A stretch of 64,000 bases of DNA from Tenebrio molitor (GCF_963966145.1 NC_091048.1:29698001-29762000); one strand, 5' to 3'. Shown: positions 23,005 to 36,205, counted from the first letter of the stretch. Numbers and translations are program-made. The notes: generated by a model not told the origin, from the sequence alone.

Positions 23005-23863
23005 GTGCTGCCAGTGTCATTTTTAATATGTTGGTGAAGATTGTACAGTCGATGGACAAATAAAACTGGGATAAAAATGACAATCACATAAGTCAAAATT
23101 TACAAATTTGCATCGTTTAATTACGGCTTTATCACAAATAGGTTAACTTTGGTATGACATATTATATAGACACTGACAAATATAGTGACAATTCAATGGT
23201 CTGATTTACATAGATTAAATTTTAAGTGTCCCAGTTTTATTTGTCCACCGACCGTACCATACAAATTCAGAGTATAAGCAAATCCTAGTTAAAAAAATGT
23301 CAAACAAGAAATTGAGGTTATGTTAAAAAAATTGCTATTTCGTCAAACATTAACAACAAATAATAAAATTCAGTTTTTAACATGGTGTAAAAAAACATGG
23401 TTAAACTAGGTCATCCTCGGAATCCAAATCAGACTACATGTTTTCTTTGATTTGTTTGAAATTATAGAAAATAATTTGAATTTGTCAATTTGCCGCGTCA
23501 AGCTAAATTGCCAAATTAGGAAATTCAAAATTACTACGCTGAAACAACAAGTGATGCCAACATACTGTCATAGGCGGCATTGTCAAATTCAAATTATTAT
23601 GTATCATTTCCGACAAATCAAAGAAAACATGTAATCTGATTCGGATTCCGAGGATGACTTAGTTTAACCATGTTTTACACCATGTTGAAGATGGAGTTTT
23701 ATTCTTTGTTGTTGATGTTTCACGAAATATAAATTTTCTTTTATCATAACCTCAATTTGTTGTTTGACATTTTTTTAACTAGGATTTGCTTATACTCTGA
23801 ATACTGGTTATGAATTTGTGTGTACAATCTGAATCAACATATTAAAAATGACACTGACAGCAC
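23005..23863. mobile_element. foldback element interrupted by a nested MITE
   Basis: A large imperfect palindrome. The left arm opens GTGCTGCCAGTGTCATTTTT and is mirrored by the sequence ending at 23863. Further matched blocks include CAGAGTATAAGCAAATCCTA, AATTGAGGTTATG, AACATGGTGTAAAA, CATCCTCGGAATCC and ACATGTTTTCTTTGATTTG. The arms are roughly 300 bp each once the insert at 23045-23257 is removed. The centre lies near 23530-23560. Internal frames are short and look non-coding. Confidence 0.7.
23045..23257. mobile_element. short MITE with TA target duplication (Tc1/mariner-like)
   Basis: Ends are TA-CAGTCGATGGACAAATAAAA on the left and the inverse of TA-CGGTCGGTGGACAAATAAAA on the right, both continuing into CTGGGA. 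The element is about 213 bp and flanked by TA. It interrupts the left arm of the surrounding foldback: the right arm reads straight through the corresponding point. Confidence 0.7.
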
Positions 23864-24161
23864 GAATGTCATTGAAAACGACTATATTACAAAAATGAAC
23901 CTTTGATGGTAAATTTCAAATTTCCTTTCAACACTGTCAAAGCTGACAACCGGAAATGCGTTTAGATTACAGTGGTACCAAAATCATTCAAATTTTCATT
24001 GTTACCAACAGATTCAGTCATTCTTGATCACGCCGTAATTACAAATTTTCGAAAAAGAGATTGAATCGTAAAAAATTGGAGGTGAATCTGCACTACCCTA
24101 TTAAATTTTAATTTGAACATTTTGGAAAATCTATACATTGCATTTCGAAAATCTTATCACC

Positions 24162-24522
24162 TAAAGTCCATTCAAAAATCAAAAAACCACCAACGTCGCA
24201 TTTTCCTCGATAATTACTATCGGCAACGCTGTTTAGTGTATAATTTGGTGAGAATTGTAATTTTGAGGTTAAGTATTTATTAAGTGTCTTGTTTTTCTGG
24301 GCATGTTTAAGCAAAAATAATAAAGATTAATAAATAAGTGAATCGTATTGAGCAATAATAAAACAATTTGAACGAAATTCCAAGCAATTGAATTTTATTT
24401 TGAATCAAATGTCATAATTTATAGTTACAAACATTGAAAGAAAAAATAACTACCTAGGGTTTTTTAAATTTTACCAACCTAAAGCAACAGGTGGTGTTTT
24501 TTTGATTTTTGAATGGACTTTA
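24162..24522. mobile_element. MITE with about 32-38-bp terminal inverted repeats
   Basis: The left end (TAAAGTCCATTCAAAAATCA, from 24162) is mirrored at 24485-24522 with one or two mismatches. The element is 361 bp with an AT-rich, non-coding interior. The inner edge CCACCTGTTG and the TCAAAAATC core are shared with the element at 12049-12438. Confidence 0.65.
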
Positions 24523-24719
24523 CAGTTTCTCTTCCTCTCTTGTGATCTGCAGTTACTTTATTCTACAGTATTATTCTAGAAACATTTTAATAATTATTAT
24601 TTAAACGCTCATAATGACAACTTTGACAATAACAGTGCAGCCAATTATCAATCGACAAACGTCCCAAGGAACCAGGATAAAGCCAACTCAATTTTACTTT
24701 ATTCTACTAAATAACAATA

Positions 24720-24929
24720 TATCGGGTGTTCATCTAAATTTCTCCTCAAAGTTGGCGTTGAAGAGTCAATTGTGAACGCACCACTTGTCAGTCTGCAAAG
24801 TAAAAACACAAAGAAAGCAAAAAGTGAGGTGAAAGTTAAACAGCTGATCCGTGATCTGTAATCTGTGGTGCGTTCACAATCGATTCTTCAACGCCAACTT
24901 TGAGGAGAAATTGAAATAAACACCCGATA
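24720..24929. mobile_element. 210-bp MITE with about 65-bp near-perfect TIRs
   Basis: TATCGGGTGTT at 24720 and AACACCCGATA ending at 24929 bound the element. The arms continue through TTTCTCCTCAAAGTTGGCGT and GAACGCACCAC with few mismatches, leaving a loop of only about 80 bp. The high arm identity suggests a relatively recent insertion. Confidence 0.75.
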
Positions 24930-27900
24930 CAACCTTCAAGGTAAAATTCTGAAAAAATTAAAGGAATGCCATGGACATTACTAAAATATGACATTTTGTG
25001 CGCCTCTCCGGTGCTGGAACCTGCATTACCAAAAAATTATTCAATTTGTGATTTCAAAATTTTGAAAAAAATTCAAAAATGTCAAAAACTACCTGAAGAA
25101 TTCTTGTAATAGTTTTGCTCGCTATCTGGTCGTGTAAACTTGGGTATGACCGGTATCTCTTTTTCTTTTAGTGTGGGTAGTTACATCATCCTGTTGAACA
25201 GAACTAGTCAAGCTTTCCGGTAAGATTTTGTAAAAATTAAAAAAAAAGTGAGTCATTTTTAATCCAGTTACAAAAGTTCGGAGAATCTACAGTGTGTGAA
25301 TTTGCAATGTCTTGTTCAAACTACGATTCTCCAAGCAAACACTTTATTCTTCTCCAAATAATATTGGACCATTTGACCATCAAATATGAGAAAACATATT
25401 TAAACCCATTTTATTCTAATTCTTCGATAAGTTTCGACCTATCCATTATTCATTCTTTGTTGTTGTTTCTTATCTTTATGGCTTGCTATCGTCCCCGTGG
25501 GCTCAACAATCATTACAGTAGTTTGTCCTGACAGTACTATTTTGATTTTTAATTATCTCTAGGTCGTGGCTGATTCAGACACTATAGATAAGACCATTTC
25601 CCGACAAATCATTTAAAAGTAATCCATTAAATATGAATTAGCAACAATTATAAATAAACCCGGGAATAGTAGGTACTTGCAGATAAACAAAAGTTTGTGG
25701 TTTTGAATCGGATAACTCGTCATCGTCACTATCATTATTGTTGCGACCTTGAATGCGTTTTCTGTAAAAAAGTACCAAGAAGAATGCAACTGGGATTTAA
25801 TAATTGGCTGTTGGGAGCGAGTCGCGCCCAGAAGAATGTTTTGCTACTTTCGGAATGAATCTTCATCGACGCCCCTCGATTATGCGAGCCTAGCTCACAA
25901 ATTACCATGGTGGTACCGCTTTCTGGAAGAGAGATGATTCACGCGCCCATCTGTACGAGACGCATTCCTCCGGCGTACTTCTTGCAGCAGGTGAATGAGT
26001 CACAGGGTGGTACCACTCCACATTCCGTGCACATTTACGTAACGATTCGCCCAGAAGAATCAATTAAAAACTTCTGCTCTGTTAGCGGAGACGAGAGTTC
26101 AACGTTCCGATTTTGAAACCGCGAATTGGTGAGAATCGGAAGACCACAAACGCCACCGGAACGTTTGGCGGCGGCAACTGGAGCGGAATCGAGACGTTTT
26201 GGAGGAAGACGCGAAGGTGCGCGAAGGCCGGCACCTAAGGCGAGAGGATGCTACGGGTCGTGCATATTTCATCGGGCTCGATTGTAGTCTATAAAGAGTC
26301 GGGAAGTTTTTGGGCTTGGTACTCGTCGAGGCGACGAAATCGGTGCATCGAGGTGGAGCTGAAAAAATCGAGAATGGACACGACCCGTCCAATTAATAAC
26401 ATTCTCTGCGTAGGTGAAAGGGACTTGGGGAAATGGGTTACAGATACAGATGATTTTTTCCCGCGTCGTGCACGAGCTTCAAAGTAACAGACCCGGCTCG
26501 GAGAAATTTATGTAAATTTATCGATTGCTGTTTGTGTGGTCTTGTTTCGGAGATCGAGAGAAATCCAGAACTGACCCCTCCGAAGATCTCTCCCCGGATT
26601 ACCTGAATCAAACTATGACTCTTATCAGTGGCTTAAGTAAAGTAGGTCTACGCGCTACCGAGATATTCTGATAAAACTAATGTGACGAATTAGGACAGGT
26701 CGATGCGCCATTTCGTGATCCGGTGACTAACTAGTAACTACACTTTTCGATTAATTAAGCGAAAACATCAACGACAATGACGTCAAACGCGATCGCATCA
26801 TTGATAACACTTTGTTTTGTTGCAGGATTTCGCAAGTGCCAACCATGCGACCCCGCGACACGTCGGATTCGAATAAAAGAGTTTAGTGGCCTCGTGTAAG
26901 TACAGATCTGACGCCGGCGGAATTTTAATGGAGACCGTGTAGACCGTTCGGTATTCTGGTCGAAAAGCGACTCGGACATTTCTAATTCTGCTGAATTTTC
27001 CCAACCGCGGAGGTCGCTCCGAACAATAACAACAGAGGTCGACAAATTGCCCACGTGACGAAACGCCATTCAACACCAATTCGTTTATGCTAATCGACTG
27101 TCAATTACGTTAATTAATTGCTCTCCCGATTTCCCTAATTCGATTCAATTACGAACGTCACTTTCAATTCGGAGTGGTTCCGCTCTTCCCTGTCAAGGAG
27201 TACTTCTAGTACTTCTACTTGATTAAAATGAATAAAAAATAAAATCCATCAGTCCAAAATGGCTTTTCATTCCTCGACCAGAGGAAAAAACTCTATAAAA
27301 ATCACACACAGAGATACTCAATGACACTCCGAGACTCTGAGTGTTTTATGTGATTTTTTTATGATTCTGATGAGTATTTTTGTGCTTTTGTTGGATTTTT
27401 TGAAGTACCCAGTTCCTTTGGTCCAGAAATGAAAATCCATCAGGAAGTACCGACTTCCCTTGGTCTGGACGAAGTAACACTTTAGTTTCCTCTGGCGCAA
27501 CGATGAAAATATAGAAAGTGACATCGATAGTACCTGACTTGCAAGCGAATCTGTAGAAATTGCCATAACTAGACAGTTCCCTGCGTACTCACGCATCAGT
27601 GTTTGTGTTCGATTATGTCGCGACCAAATCTGAATTTATAATGATGAAGAAACTCGAGTACCTGAGTGGTACCAGTGTGATTAGTTCGTTACAATGGTGC
27701 GCTGTGTTCGTTGGTAGTTTTCCGAAATGAAAAAAAGTTGTCAGAAACTCGACCAAAACTAGCTTTTTTCGATTGGTCTGACCTGGATCGTTTCGTTCCG
27801 GTGAGCATTGTTGTCACAAGTCAATAAATCGACTGACGTTGGCATTTTATTGCCGGTTTAAGGTGGAATAATCGCGCGGTTTGATAACGAAATTATTGGT

Positions 27901-28218
27901 AAAAATATTTGGAATAGTGTTGACTGACTGATTGTTTTCTGGGCTGCGGGAAGTCAGTCAGTGACGTGACAACATCCTCTATATGAGCAGTTAACAGATA
28001 GCCAATCAGTGGTAACAATGAAGTGTAGCGTTACGACAACACAAGTAATCATCCATTTCCATTGTTGTCATAACATATTTTTAAACACTTATTACATTCC
28101 TTTCTTTGCACTAGTTCTGTGCGTTTACGCAACATCGTAACGTTATAAATCGTTAACATCTGAAACAACATCAATAAACCAAGATAAGATAGGAAAATTG
28201 TATCCCCCGTTATTTACA
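24930..28218. other. gene-free upstream region of ephexin
   Basis: No coding exon is supported. The AG acceptor at 28218-28219, just before the ephexin ATG, implies that a non-coding 5' exon lies somewhere upstream, possibly here. A CACGTGAC site is at about 27053. I could not fix a promoter or donor with any confidence. Confidence 0.35.
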
Positions 28219-28223
28219 GAACG

Positions 28224-31200
28224 ATGGCAACTCACTTGAACCCAGTTCAGTGGGAGCATCCGTCGTCGCTGGACCCTCTAGGTCCTTTGCATCTGTTGGA
28301 AGTCCCGAGAGGAAAGAACTCTTCGTTTTTGCACTCGCAAAAGCTGCGCGAGAACCTGTCGGAATCCAGGAAGGCCTTCCTGCGCTCCATCGGCAACGAT
28401 GAAGAAAAGGAAGCCACCGTAGAGCCCAACCATGAGCCTCGACGAACCCCCGCCAAGAAGATCAGCTTCAAAATCAAGAAGACCGCCTCGATCTACCGCC
28501 GGAACCCGTCCAGCACCCCCAAGATGGCCACGATCAACGCCAGCAAGGTCGCCGAGCTGACCAAGAAGTTCAACGGGATGATCCACGACAAGAACTCGAT
28601 ACTGGAGCAGCCCAAGTTTAGGGAGTTCGTGAAACGCGTCAACAGCCAAAGAAGCCTCGATAGTGACAAAGTGGCGAGGAAAACCAGTGCGAAAAGCGTG
28701 GTCCGGAAACCTAGTGTCAAGACGAAACCGGCCAACCTGGACGAGAAGGAGATAGTGATAGTGAAGAGAAAACCGGTGATCAAACGCAAAACCAACGACC
28801 AAACGTGTGTCAGTGCCAAAGTAGATTGTGTAGAAGCCAGCGAACAAGCCAGACCTGACACGCTTTCGATCGGGGATGGGCCCCAGCCGCCCCCGAAGCC
28901 GTCTCCGGTCCGGGCGGCCATCGAGATCTTCGAACGGCGCAACTCCGAATCTTCAGTACCTAACCCAATAGTGCCAAAACCCAAAGTGCCTGAAAGGAAG
29001 CCGGCTCTGGCGAAAATCCAAGACAAGACTGACGACGAACCAGTACAAACTCCTCAGAGACGATGCGAGTCCATGTACGAAACCCCCGAGCCCAAACTGT
29101 CCCCGCCCCAGACCCTCAAAGTCACCAGATCTGAAGAGACAGTGGTCATCAAGCCCAACACCTCCTTCCTGTGGAGCATCAACCAGGACAAGTCGCCGTC
29201 GTCGTCCAAAGACGACTGGCGCGACCTCTACGACTTCGTCGACCCATCCCCGCTGGTCCCTCCGCGGGTGTCCCAGCCGCCCAGCCCCCCGAAGAAAACC
29301 TTCAAGAAGTCGCCCCCCGAAGAGAAGATCTACGAAGAGCTGAACGTGAGCCGCGACGAAGACACCGTCAGCCACAGTTACGAGTACTGCGAAGGGGACG
29401 ACGGGTACGAGGTGTGCACCTCGCGGAAAGAGAACATCTACGAGACGCTGCCTCCGCCGCTGCTGCCCCGCCGCCAGCAACTCGAACCCCTGCCGCCGCG
29501 GCCGCCCTCGAGGAGCAGCTACTGCACCATACAGAACGGGGAGAACGTGTCCAACTGCTACGAGTCCATCTACAACGCCGAGTCCAAGTCCAACGAGAGC
29601 ACCTACGAGAGCATCTACGGGTGCCAGATCAGGCAGGGTGGATCCAATCGCGACTCGCTCATCTCGTCGGACCAGCAGAGCAACAGCTTGTACGGGAGGG
29701 CGAGTCTGGTGGGGTGGGGCGACGACGGGGGCAACCCCTACAGCGGCAAGGCCACGAGCGACCTGAGCACGAGCGATCGCAGCGACGATTGGGTGGACGT
29801 GACCGACAACGAAGATAACGACAACAACAATTCGGAAGTGATCATGTAAGTGCTACGAGTTTTTTCCTCAAGGATGGCTTTATCTCTCGCACAACCAAAT
29901 ATTTACGAGACCAGGTTGCTCGGAAAGTTCCGAATTAGGCTCGAAAGTGTCACAGCATAAAAACAAATAGAAAGGAGGTGCATTTCTTCAGTTAATGGTT
30001 GCACTTATCAAAATTTATAATCTTCTTCTCTCGCAACCGACCAGCTAATGTCTGTTTGCTTAACCTTAAACGGAATATAATTGCCGCGATCGCCGCTCAG
30101 GGCAACCGACCGGTTCTCGTGACGTCCATAAAGATTTCATTCAAATTTCAACAGAATCGGAGATTTTTCTAGAAGATGAGACCAGTCTTGTGGAAATCTA
30201 CACTTGATTGGCGCGCACACAACATTTTTATTATGTTTAACGCTGCAGGAAATGTTTGTCCATAACCGCCTGTTATTTTTAATTTCAAGGAACTTTTTTA
30301 TTAAAGGATAATTTGATGTAAATAAGGAAAGCGCGACGCGACGTCCTTGAACCGTACACGTATACTCGACACACAAACGTGTATTCTTGGTTGCATAACT
30401 CGCACAAAAATCTCGTTTAGTTTCATACGAGTCGCTTCTTTTTTCTCCAATTTGATACTTTTCACTGGTGCATAAAACTGCAATTACAAATGAAAGTGAA
30501 ATAAATTAGGAAGCTTAAAATTCTAAAAGTGTTGTTGTAGAAGGGAACGTGTTAACAATACCCAATTTGGCGAAGGCATTCTTCCTTGTGGTTTGCCGAG
30601 GCGGTGAAAGTGTTAAATCTTGCAGAAATATCGGTTATGAATTGTAAAAATCAGATTCTTTGATTTGGAATAAATTTGTTTCCACGGTGAATTTATTATT
30701 TTTGAAAGTTGTCGATTTGCAGAATTCGTGAACGCCAAAAGAAGAAAACAACTGGATGGTCGCGACAGTTCCGGGAGCAGTGGTCCAAGTCGCCGAGGAA
30801 ATTACCAACGGAGCAGTGTGAGTATTTTTGGTCCTTCAAGGTATTATGGTACATGCGCCATGATTGTTTTGCAACGAGCTCGTACACTTTCTACGATATT
30901 TAAGCATTCAATGCAGCTGATGAAGAGTTTTTGCGCTTCTAGTAGGACACGATCCATGTTTTTTGGAGCAAAAGAATATTGTCATTGGGATTGTGGACGC
31001 ATTTCCGGTTTTTCTTGATTAAGTCGTTTCTTTCAAATTAAAATTGTGTCCATTGTAGTGCCAGCTCAGTTACAACACTGTGACATCATATTTTTCTCCT
31101 CCAAAATGATAATTGCGAGTACTCACGTTTTCCCGTACTTAGAAATCCTGAGAACGATCTTCTTTGTGTTGTAGACATATCTCGCGTCAACAAGAAAACC

Positions 31201-34200
31201 TTAGGTTAAGGTCAAAACGTTTACGATTGTTAATTGTCTGAGAGTAGAGATAAGTAGGGACCAATGGTGTCTGGTTTCTGCTCACTCAAAAATTTACATA
31301 CACCAGGTGTAGTAATTATTTTAATTTACTTCCTGTTGCATCTTTTTCCTCGCCAGCGACTAATTACATATTTTTATCATACACTTGACAACTTTCGCCG
31401 ATGAAATTCCGATAATCAAGTGGAAATTTAAGCAAGTGCACGAACAAAGCGCGGGCACGTGAGCAAAATTAATGTGCGATGAAAAGGGAGCAGCGATGAA
31501 TTTTCATGGCGCGTTGATTATCTGGAAGAGTTGTTGCTGTCACTTCCGAATAAAAAATTTCTCGCGCTTCGAATTAGAGAGGATTTGGGTCTGTTGTGAC
31601 CCGGACGGTAAAAAATGGCGTAATTGCAGTTGCCCAATCCCTCCGAGTTTTTGTTGTTGTTCAAGGTGCGGAGCAGGTTGCTATAATTCAATGACAAACG
31701 GTGGAATTGTACAAATCGTGGGTACTCGTGTTTCGTCGTGTCCGGAATGAGTCGTTGCTCACCACAAAACACCGTCCAAAGAAGGCGAAACCGTCGGCGA
31801 CAGCCTTTGTCCTGTCGTACCCAAAACAATCGAAACTGTCCGTGCCAAAATCGACGCGTTTCCATCGAAAACCCATCGATTCCGACACAAGCACCACGTA
31901 ATTAAGTGCATCCGTTCAGTGAAAGTTTTTCGTTGTTCAGTACCGAGCGGTACTGCCGCGAGTGTGGTGCGTTCCGGCTGACTTTCGATCGATTTTTCCA
32001 ATTGTTTCGACCTCTTGGCGGTGGAATTTTTCGTGTGGGATGTGGAGTGATGTCATTTCGTCGCCGAAGGTTGCACAATAAGAAGTGTCTCGGGATGTTG
32101 CCAATAAATCCGTAATACGCTCCGGTGATTATTTAATATGGAAGTGTTATGATGAGCGTCGGGGAAAATCCACGTCACAGACGCTCCGTTTCGTCGACCT
32201 CAGGACGAAGACCAGAGAGTTCGGTCCCGGTACCGCCCCCCAGGTCCGCACCCACGACGTGGAGGAGACCCAGGAGACATGTCGGGGACAGGGTCTTCGT
32301 CTCGTCGCCCACCAGAGTCTATCTGGACTACACCGACGACAACTTGAAGAGTGTCATGGAGGAGGTGTCGATGGGGGAAGACCAAGACGACGAAGAGGTC
32401 GACAGGGTCAGTCTCGGGGAGGCGATCCGGAACTCCAGAGACATTCCGAAGATCAGGAGCAGGATTTTCGAGGAGAGTCTGGAGAGCCAGGAGATCAGCT
32501 TTTACATAGGTTGGGACCCTCTAAAGAGAAAACTCCAATTAACAGCGTTTTCCCGGTGTGAAGAAATTAATTGGTTGGGCTAATTGCGTTGTTCGAGATA
32601 GTTGCGGTGGCAGTACTAGTCTATTATTCCAACAAACTGTTAATTACCTCTATTAACGTAAACTCGCTTGGAGAAATGCGATGGAAATCCAAGCGAAAAC
32701 TCACCCACGCTTAGCCGCTCATAAAATTTGGGATAAAACCGCTACTATTGCGTCAAGACTTGCACAAATTGATATGTATCTAGGTTGTAATCGGTTTCGC
32801 AAGGTGTCCTTCTTTGGCCACCGCGACCAATTAATACCAACAGCCCCAGGGGAAGATTTTTGACGTGCGATCTTGCAGGTCCCGACAGCGACCCAGACCA
32901 CCTCTACGAGAGCCTCTGCAACAACTCCAAGGAGGAATGTCAAGACGACGACTACGACTCCTTCGACAGCGACTCGGATTCGGACAGCTCCTTCACCAAA
33001 GTCAACTCGGTGAGTCTTCCTCCTCTCGCCTCCCCGTTCTAACTCCTCTTGCAGAACGACAGCGGCTTGGACATCGGAAACCACCAACTCCCCGAGCCCC
33101 CCAACAACCAGACCTACGTCTTGACCAGGCTGGCCGCCACCGCGGGCAAACACATGCGAAAGCTGCGTCGCAACTGGTCCTTGACCAAGAACGACATCAG
33201 CAAGTCGCTCAGTCGCATGACCAAACGCAAATCTCGAACGGACCTGGACATGACCAAGAAAGACCACACCAAATCTAGTCCCGAAATCATCCCGGCCGAA
33301 GAGCCGCAGTGCGAGTGCCCTCAAGAACAACCCGAAACGAAGAGTCTCCCCAGGAAGGGTTTCTTGAACAAGTTCCGAAGGAGCATGTCTTTGAGTGCGG
33401 AGTCGGCGAGCGAACTCACCACGAATCTGGACAACAAGCCCAAGAGCACGTTTTATCTCACCGGAGACATTGATATCGACAATAACGAATCGGAGAGAGA
33501 CAGTGGAGCGTCGCTGTCACCTGTACAGAGGAATTCGAAGGTTATAATGAGGCCGCAGAGTCCGCCTCCTCCTGTTCCCGTCAACAAACCGAAGAAGGAC
33601 AAACGGTCGACGTCGTGGTATGCGGAAGTCGGATTGTTCAAAAACTCGGAAAATAATACGCCTAGAAGGTCTAACACCTTCTGGTACGCAGAAGTAGGGT
33701 TGTACCAGACGTCGAGGAGCACGCCTAGTACTAGCTCGGCGGAGAACAGCGGCAACACCACTAACGTCTCGATCAAACCCGACGATTTTATCAACCAGGA
33801 CAATAACGAAGAGTACTACAATCTCAAGAACGGCACCGATTACTACAACGACAGCATCAACAGTTTCAGCAGCACCGAAACGAAGAAGGACCAATCCCTC
33901 ACGAATCTAGCGCCGGACATACAGCTCAGGCTGCAGGACGAGCCTCTGTACCAGTTCTACGACGCCGCAGTACTCGAGGTTTGTTTGCAAAATCTCAAAC
34001 GCTCCGGATGTTGAAGAGTTTTTTTCAGTCCGTTTGTCAGGACGGTAGTTCCGATTTTGACTCCGACGGGTACGAAGAAGTCGGCGACAGCAACTCCGAA
34101 TCGCGGTTGTCTTCGCGACCGTCCGCCATGGAACTGGTCACTCCTAGTAAAAATTCCTTGAACATTTCCAGGACTCTGTGGTGTGAAATTCCCGAAGTGA

Positions 34201-36081
34201 TCCAGTCTTCAGTCTTGAGTACGTGTCTCGTTTGTTTTTTCCGATTTGTTCTAATTTTGCGGCGCAGGTACTCTGAGTACTCATCAGAAGAAGATCCAAG
34301 AAGCAAAATTCGAAATGATCACTTCTGAAGCGTCCTACTTGAACTCTCTCAATGTTCTCTACAATCACTTCATCAAAAATTTGGCCAACTCCGAAATGTT
34401 GAGCAAGGAGGAGTTTGACACTTTGTTCGGCAAAGTCGAGGCTGTGAAAGTCTGTTCGGAGAAGCTCATCTACGACTTGGAGAAGTGTTGGCAGGAAAAT
34501 ATTCTCCTCCATGGAGTCTGCGACATCGTCCAAAAACACGCCGAAGAGAATTTTCACGTTTACGTGTCGTACTGTGAGAACCAAATTCTTCTAGATGAGA
34601 CGCTAAGAGGACTTAAGTAAGTTGACTTGTCTAGAAAGGTACTTCTGTCAACAGCTTGATACTTATCTATCAGTACAGAAAAAAACTGAACGATATTAAA
34701 TTTGTCCTTTTAGGGAAAAACCATCCTTTGTGGAGCTCCTTAGGCAACTAGAATCCAGCTCAACTTGTCAATCCTTGACCCTATACTCATTTTTAATGTT
34801 ACCAATGCAGAGGATAACAAGATGGCCGCTCCTGGCCGACGCCGTTTTGAAACGTCTCTCGCCCCAAGACTCCGAGTACTTGACGTGTCAATATTCTCTC
34901 GCCACTCTCAACACAGTAAGACGCAACCCCAGCAACCCCCATTTTGTAAAAATTTCCTTCCAGATCGTGAATCAGTGTAACGAAGGCGCACGCCGCAAAG
35001 AACGCGAAAATGAAATGCGAAAAATCATCACGCAACTGGAATTCGGCAAAGGGGTGCCCCCTGTAGAAATAATTTCAGAGGGCAGGTGGCTGATTCGATC
35101 TGGTAGTGTAACACACATGCAACAACGATCCGACGAGATTAAATTAACTTTCGGCAAACGATTCGTGAAAATCACTCTACATTTATTCCTGTTCAATGAT
35201 TTGCTGATTGTGACCAAGCCAAAAAGGTAAGGGGGCCGTTTTTTTTTTGTTTCGTGACGGGCGAGATTGAGGTTAGAAATTTGGACAAGACTCACCAAAA
35301 GTCGACGCCGCGAACACATCTGTGTCGGTTTTTCATGATTTTTCACTCAAATTCGTCATTTAACACCCAACGTTTCGTAAAAGACGCCGTGTTGGGCAAT
35401 GTCATTAACCGCACTGATGCCAACCCCGTGCATCAAAAGTTACTAAATCGAGGTACTTTACAGTGAAAATTTGTACTCTGTCGTCCACTACTGCCCCCGG
35501 AATCTAGTTGAGCTCAACAGTACGGACATGTTAGCCTCGTTACCGACGAAAGACGCCCAAGGCAGGCACCTACTTTTCCTCACGATTTTGGAAAACCAGA
35601 ACGAAAAGACTGTCGAATTCGTGAGTGGCCCGCAGCTTGTTGTTTCTCTCCCCAACTTGTATTTGTCGTAGTTGTTGTCTTGTAGCAGCGAAAGCGACAA
35701 GGAGCGCTGGGTCGAGGCCTTTTCGCCCCCTAAATCCGAGGACCCGGACGAGACTTTGTACGAGTGTTGGGACTGTCCGCAAGTAACTGCCATTCACGCT
35801 TACCCAGCTAGTCAACCGGACGAATTGGCGCTGTCCAGAGGTGACACCATCAACGTCCTCCGCAAAATGGCGGATGGTAGTGGTCTCGATAGTGTGGTGA
35901 ATCCTTTGGTAACTTTTGACTTTCAGGTTGGTACCACGGAGAGAGAATGCGAGATGGCCAGACTGGCTGGTTCCCCGCGAACTACACCACGGAAGTGGCG
36001 AACCCGCACGTCCGGTCGAGAAATTTGAAACAAAGATATCGATTGTTGGCTTTTTCGGAGAACTATTTAAAAACGAAATAA
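28224..36081 (+). CDS. Exn: ephexin-type Rho guanine nucleotide exchange factor (long form)
   Basis: Eleven coding exons: 28224-29845, 30723-30817, 32879-33009, 33055-33978, 34029-34218, 34268-34616, 34714-34915, 34964-35226, 35464-35620, 35672-35876 and 35927-36081, giving 1430 residues. The N-terminal ~990 residues are low-complexity, rich in Pro, Ser and Tyr motifs (for example YETLPPPLLPRR and STYESIYG). A DH domain follows (FEMITSEASYLNSLNVLYNH, then LMLPMQRITRWPLL), then a PH domain (WLIRSGSVTHM through DKERWVEAFS) and a C-terminal SH3 (AIHAYPASQPDELALSRGD, then GWFPANYTTEV). DH-PH-SH3 with this DH is the ephexin subfamily (NGEF, ARHGEF5/15/16/19/26; fly Exn), which activates Rho GTPases downstream of Eph receptors and acts in synaptic homeostasis in Drosophila. 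Poly(A) signal at 36206-36211. The ATG follows an AG acceptor, so a 5' UTR exon lies upstream. Confidence 0.92.
32149..32509 (+). CDS. Exn: alternative first coding exon of ephexin (short form)
   Basis: An ATG at 32149 opens 120 codons that end at a GT donor (32510) in phase 1, the same phase as the exon at 30723-30817. Both can therefore join the shared exon at 32879. The peptide (MMSVGENPRHRRSVSS through EISFYIG) is Ser/Arg-rich, then acidic, and looks coding. Joined to the common exons it gives 978 residues with DH-PH-SH3 intact but without the Tyr/Pro-rich N-terminus. Upstream sequence (31880-32148) has an initiator-like TTCAGT at 31915-31920 but no TATA box. This suggests a second promoter. 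Confidence 0.65.
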
Positions 36082-36205
36082 GATTGTGTTTTTTATATAA
36101 TTTATGTTATGAATTTTATAGACAACAAAGGTAGTGATATCAAATATGTTTTTATTGAATTGTATCAGATAACATGAACAAAATGTATATAATAGAGGAA
36201 TACAA

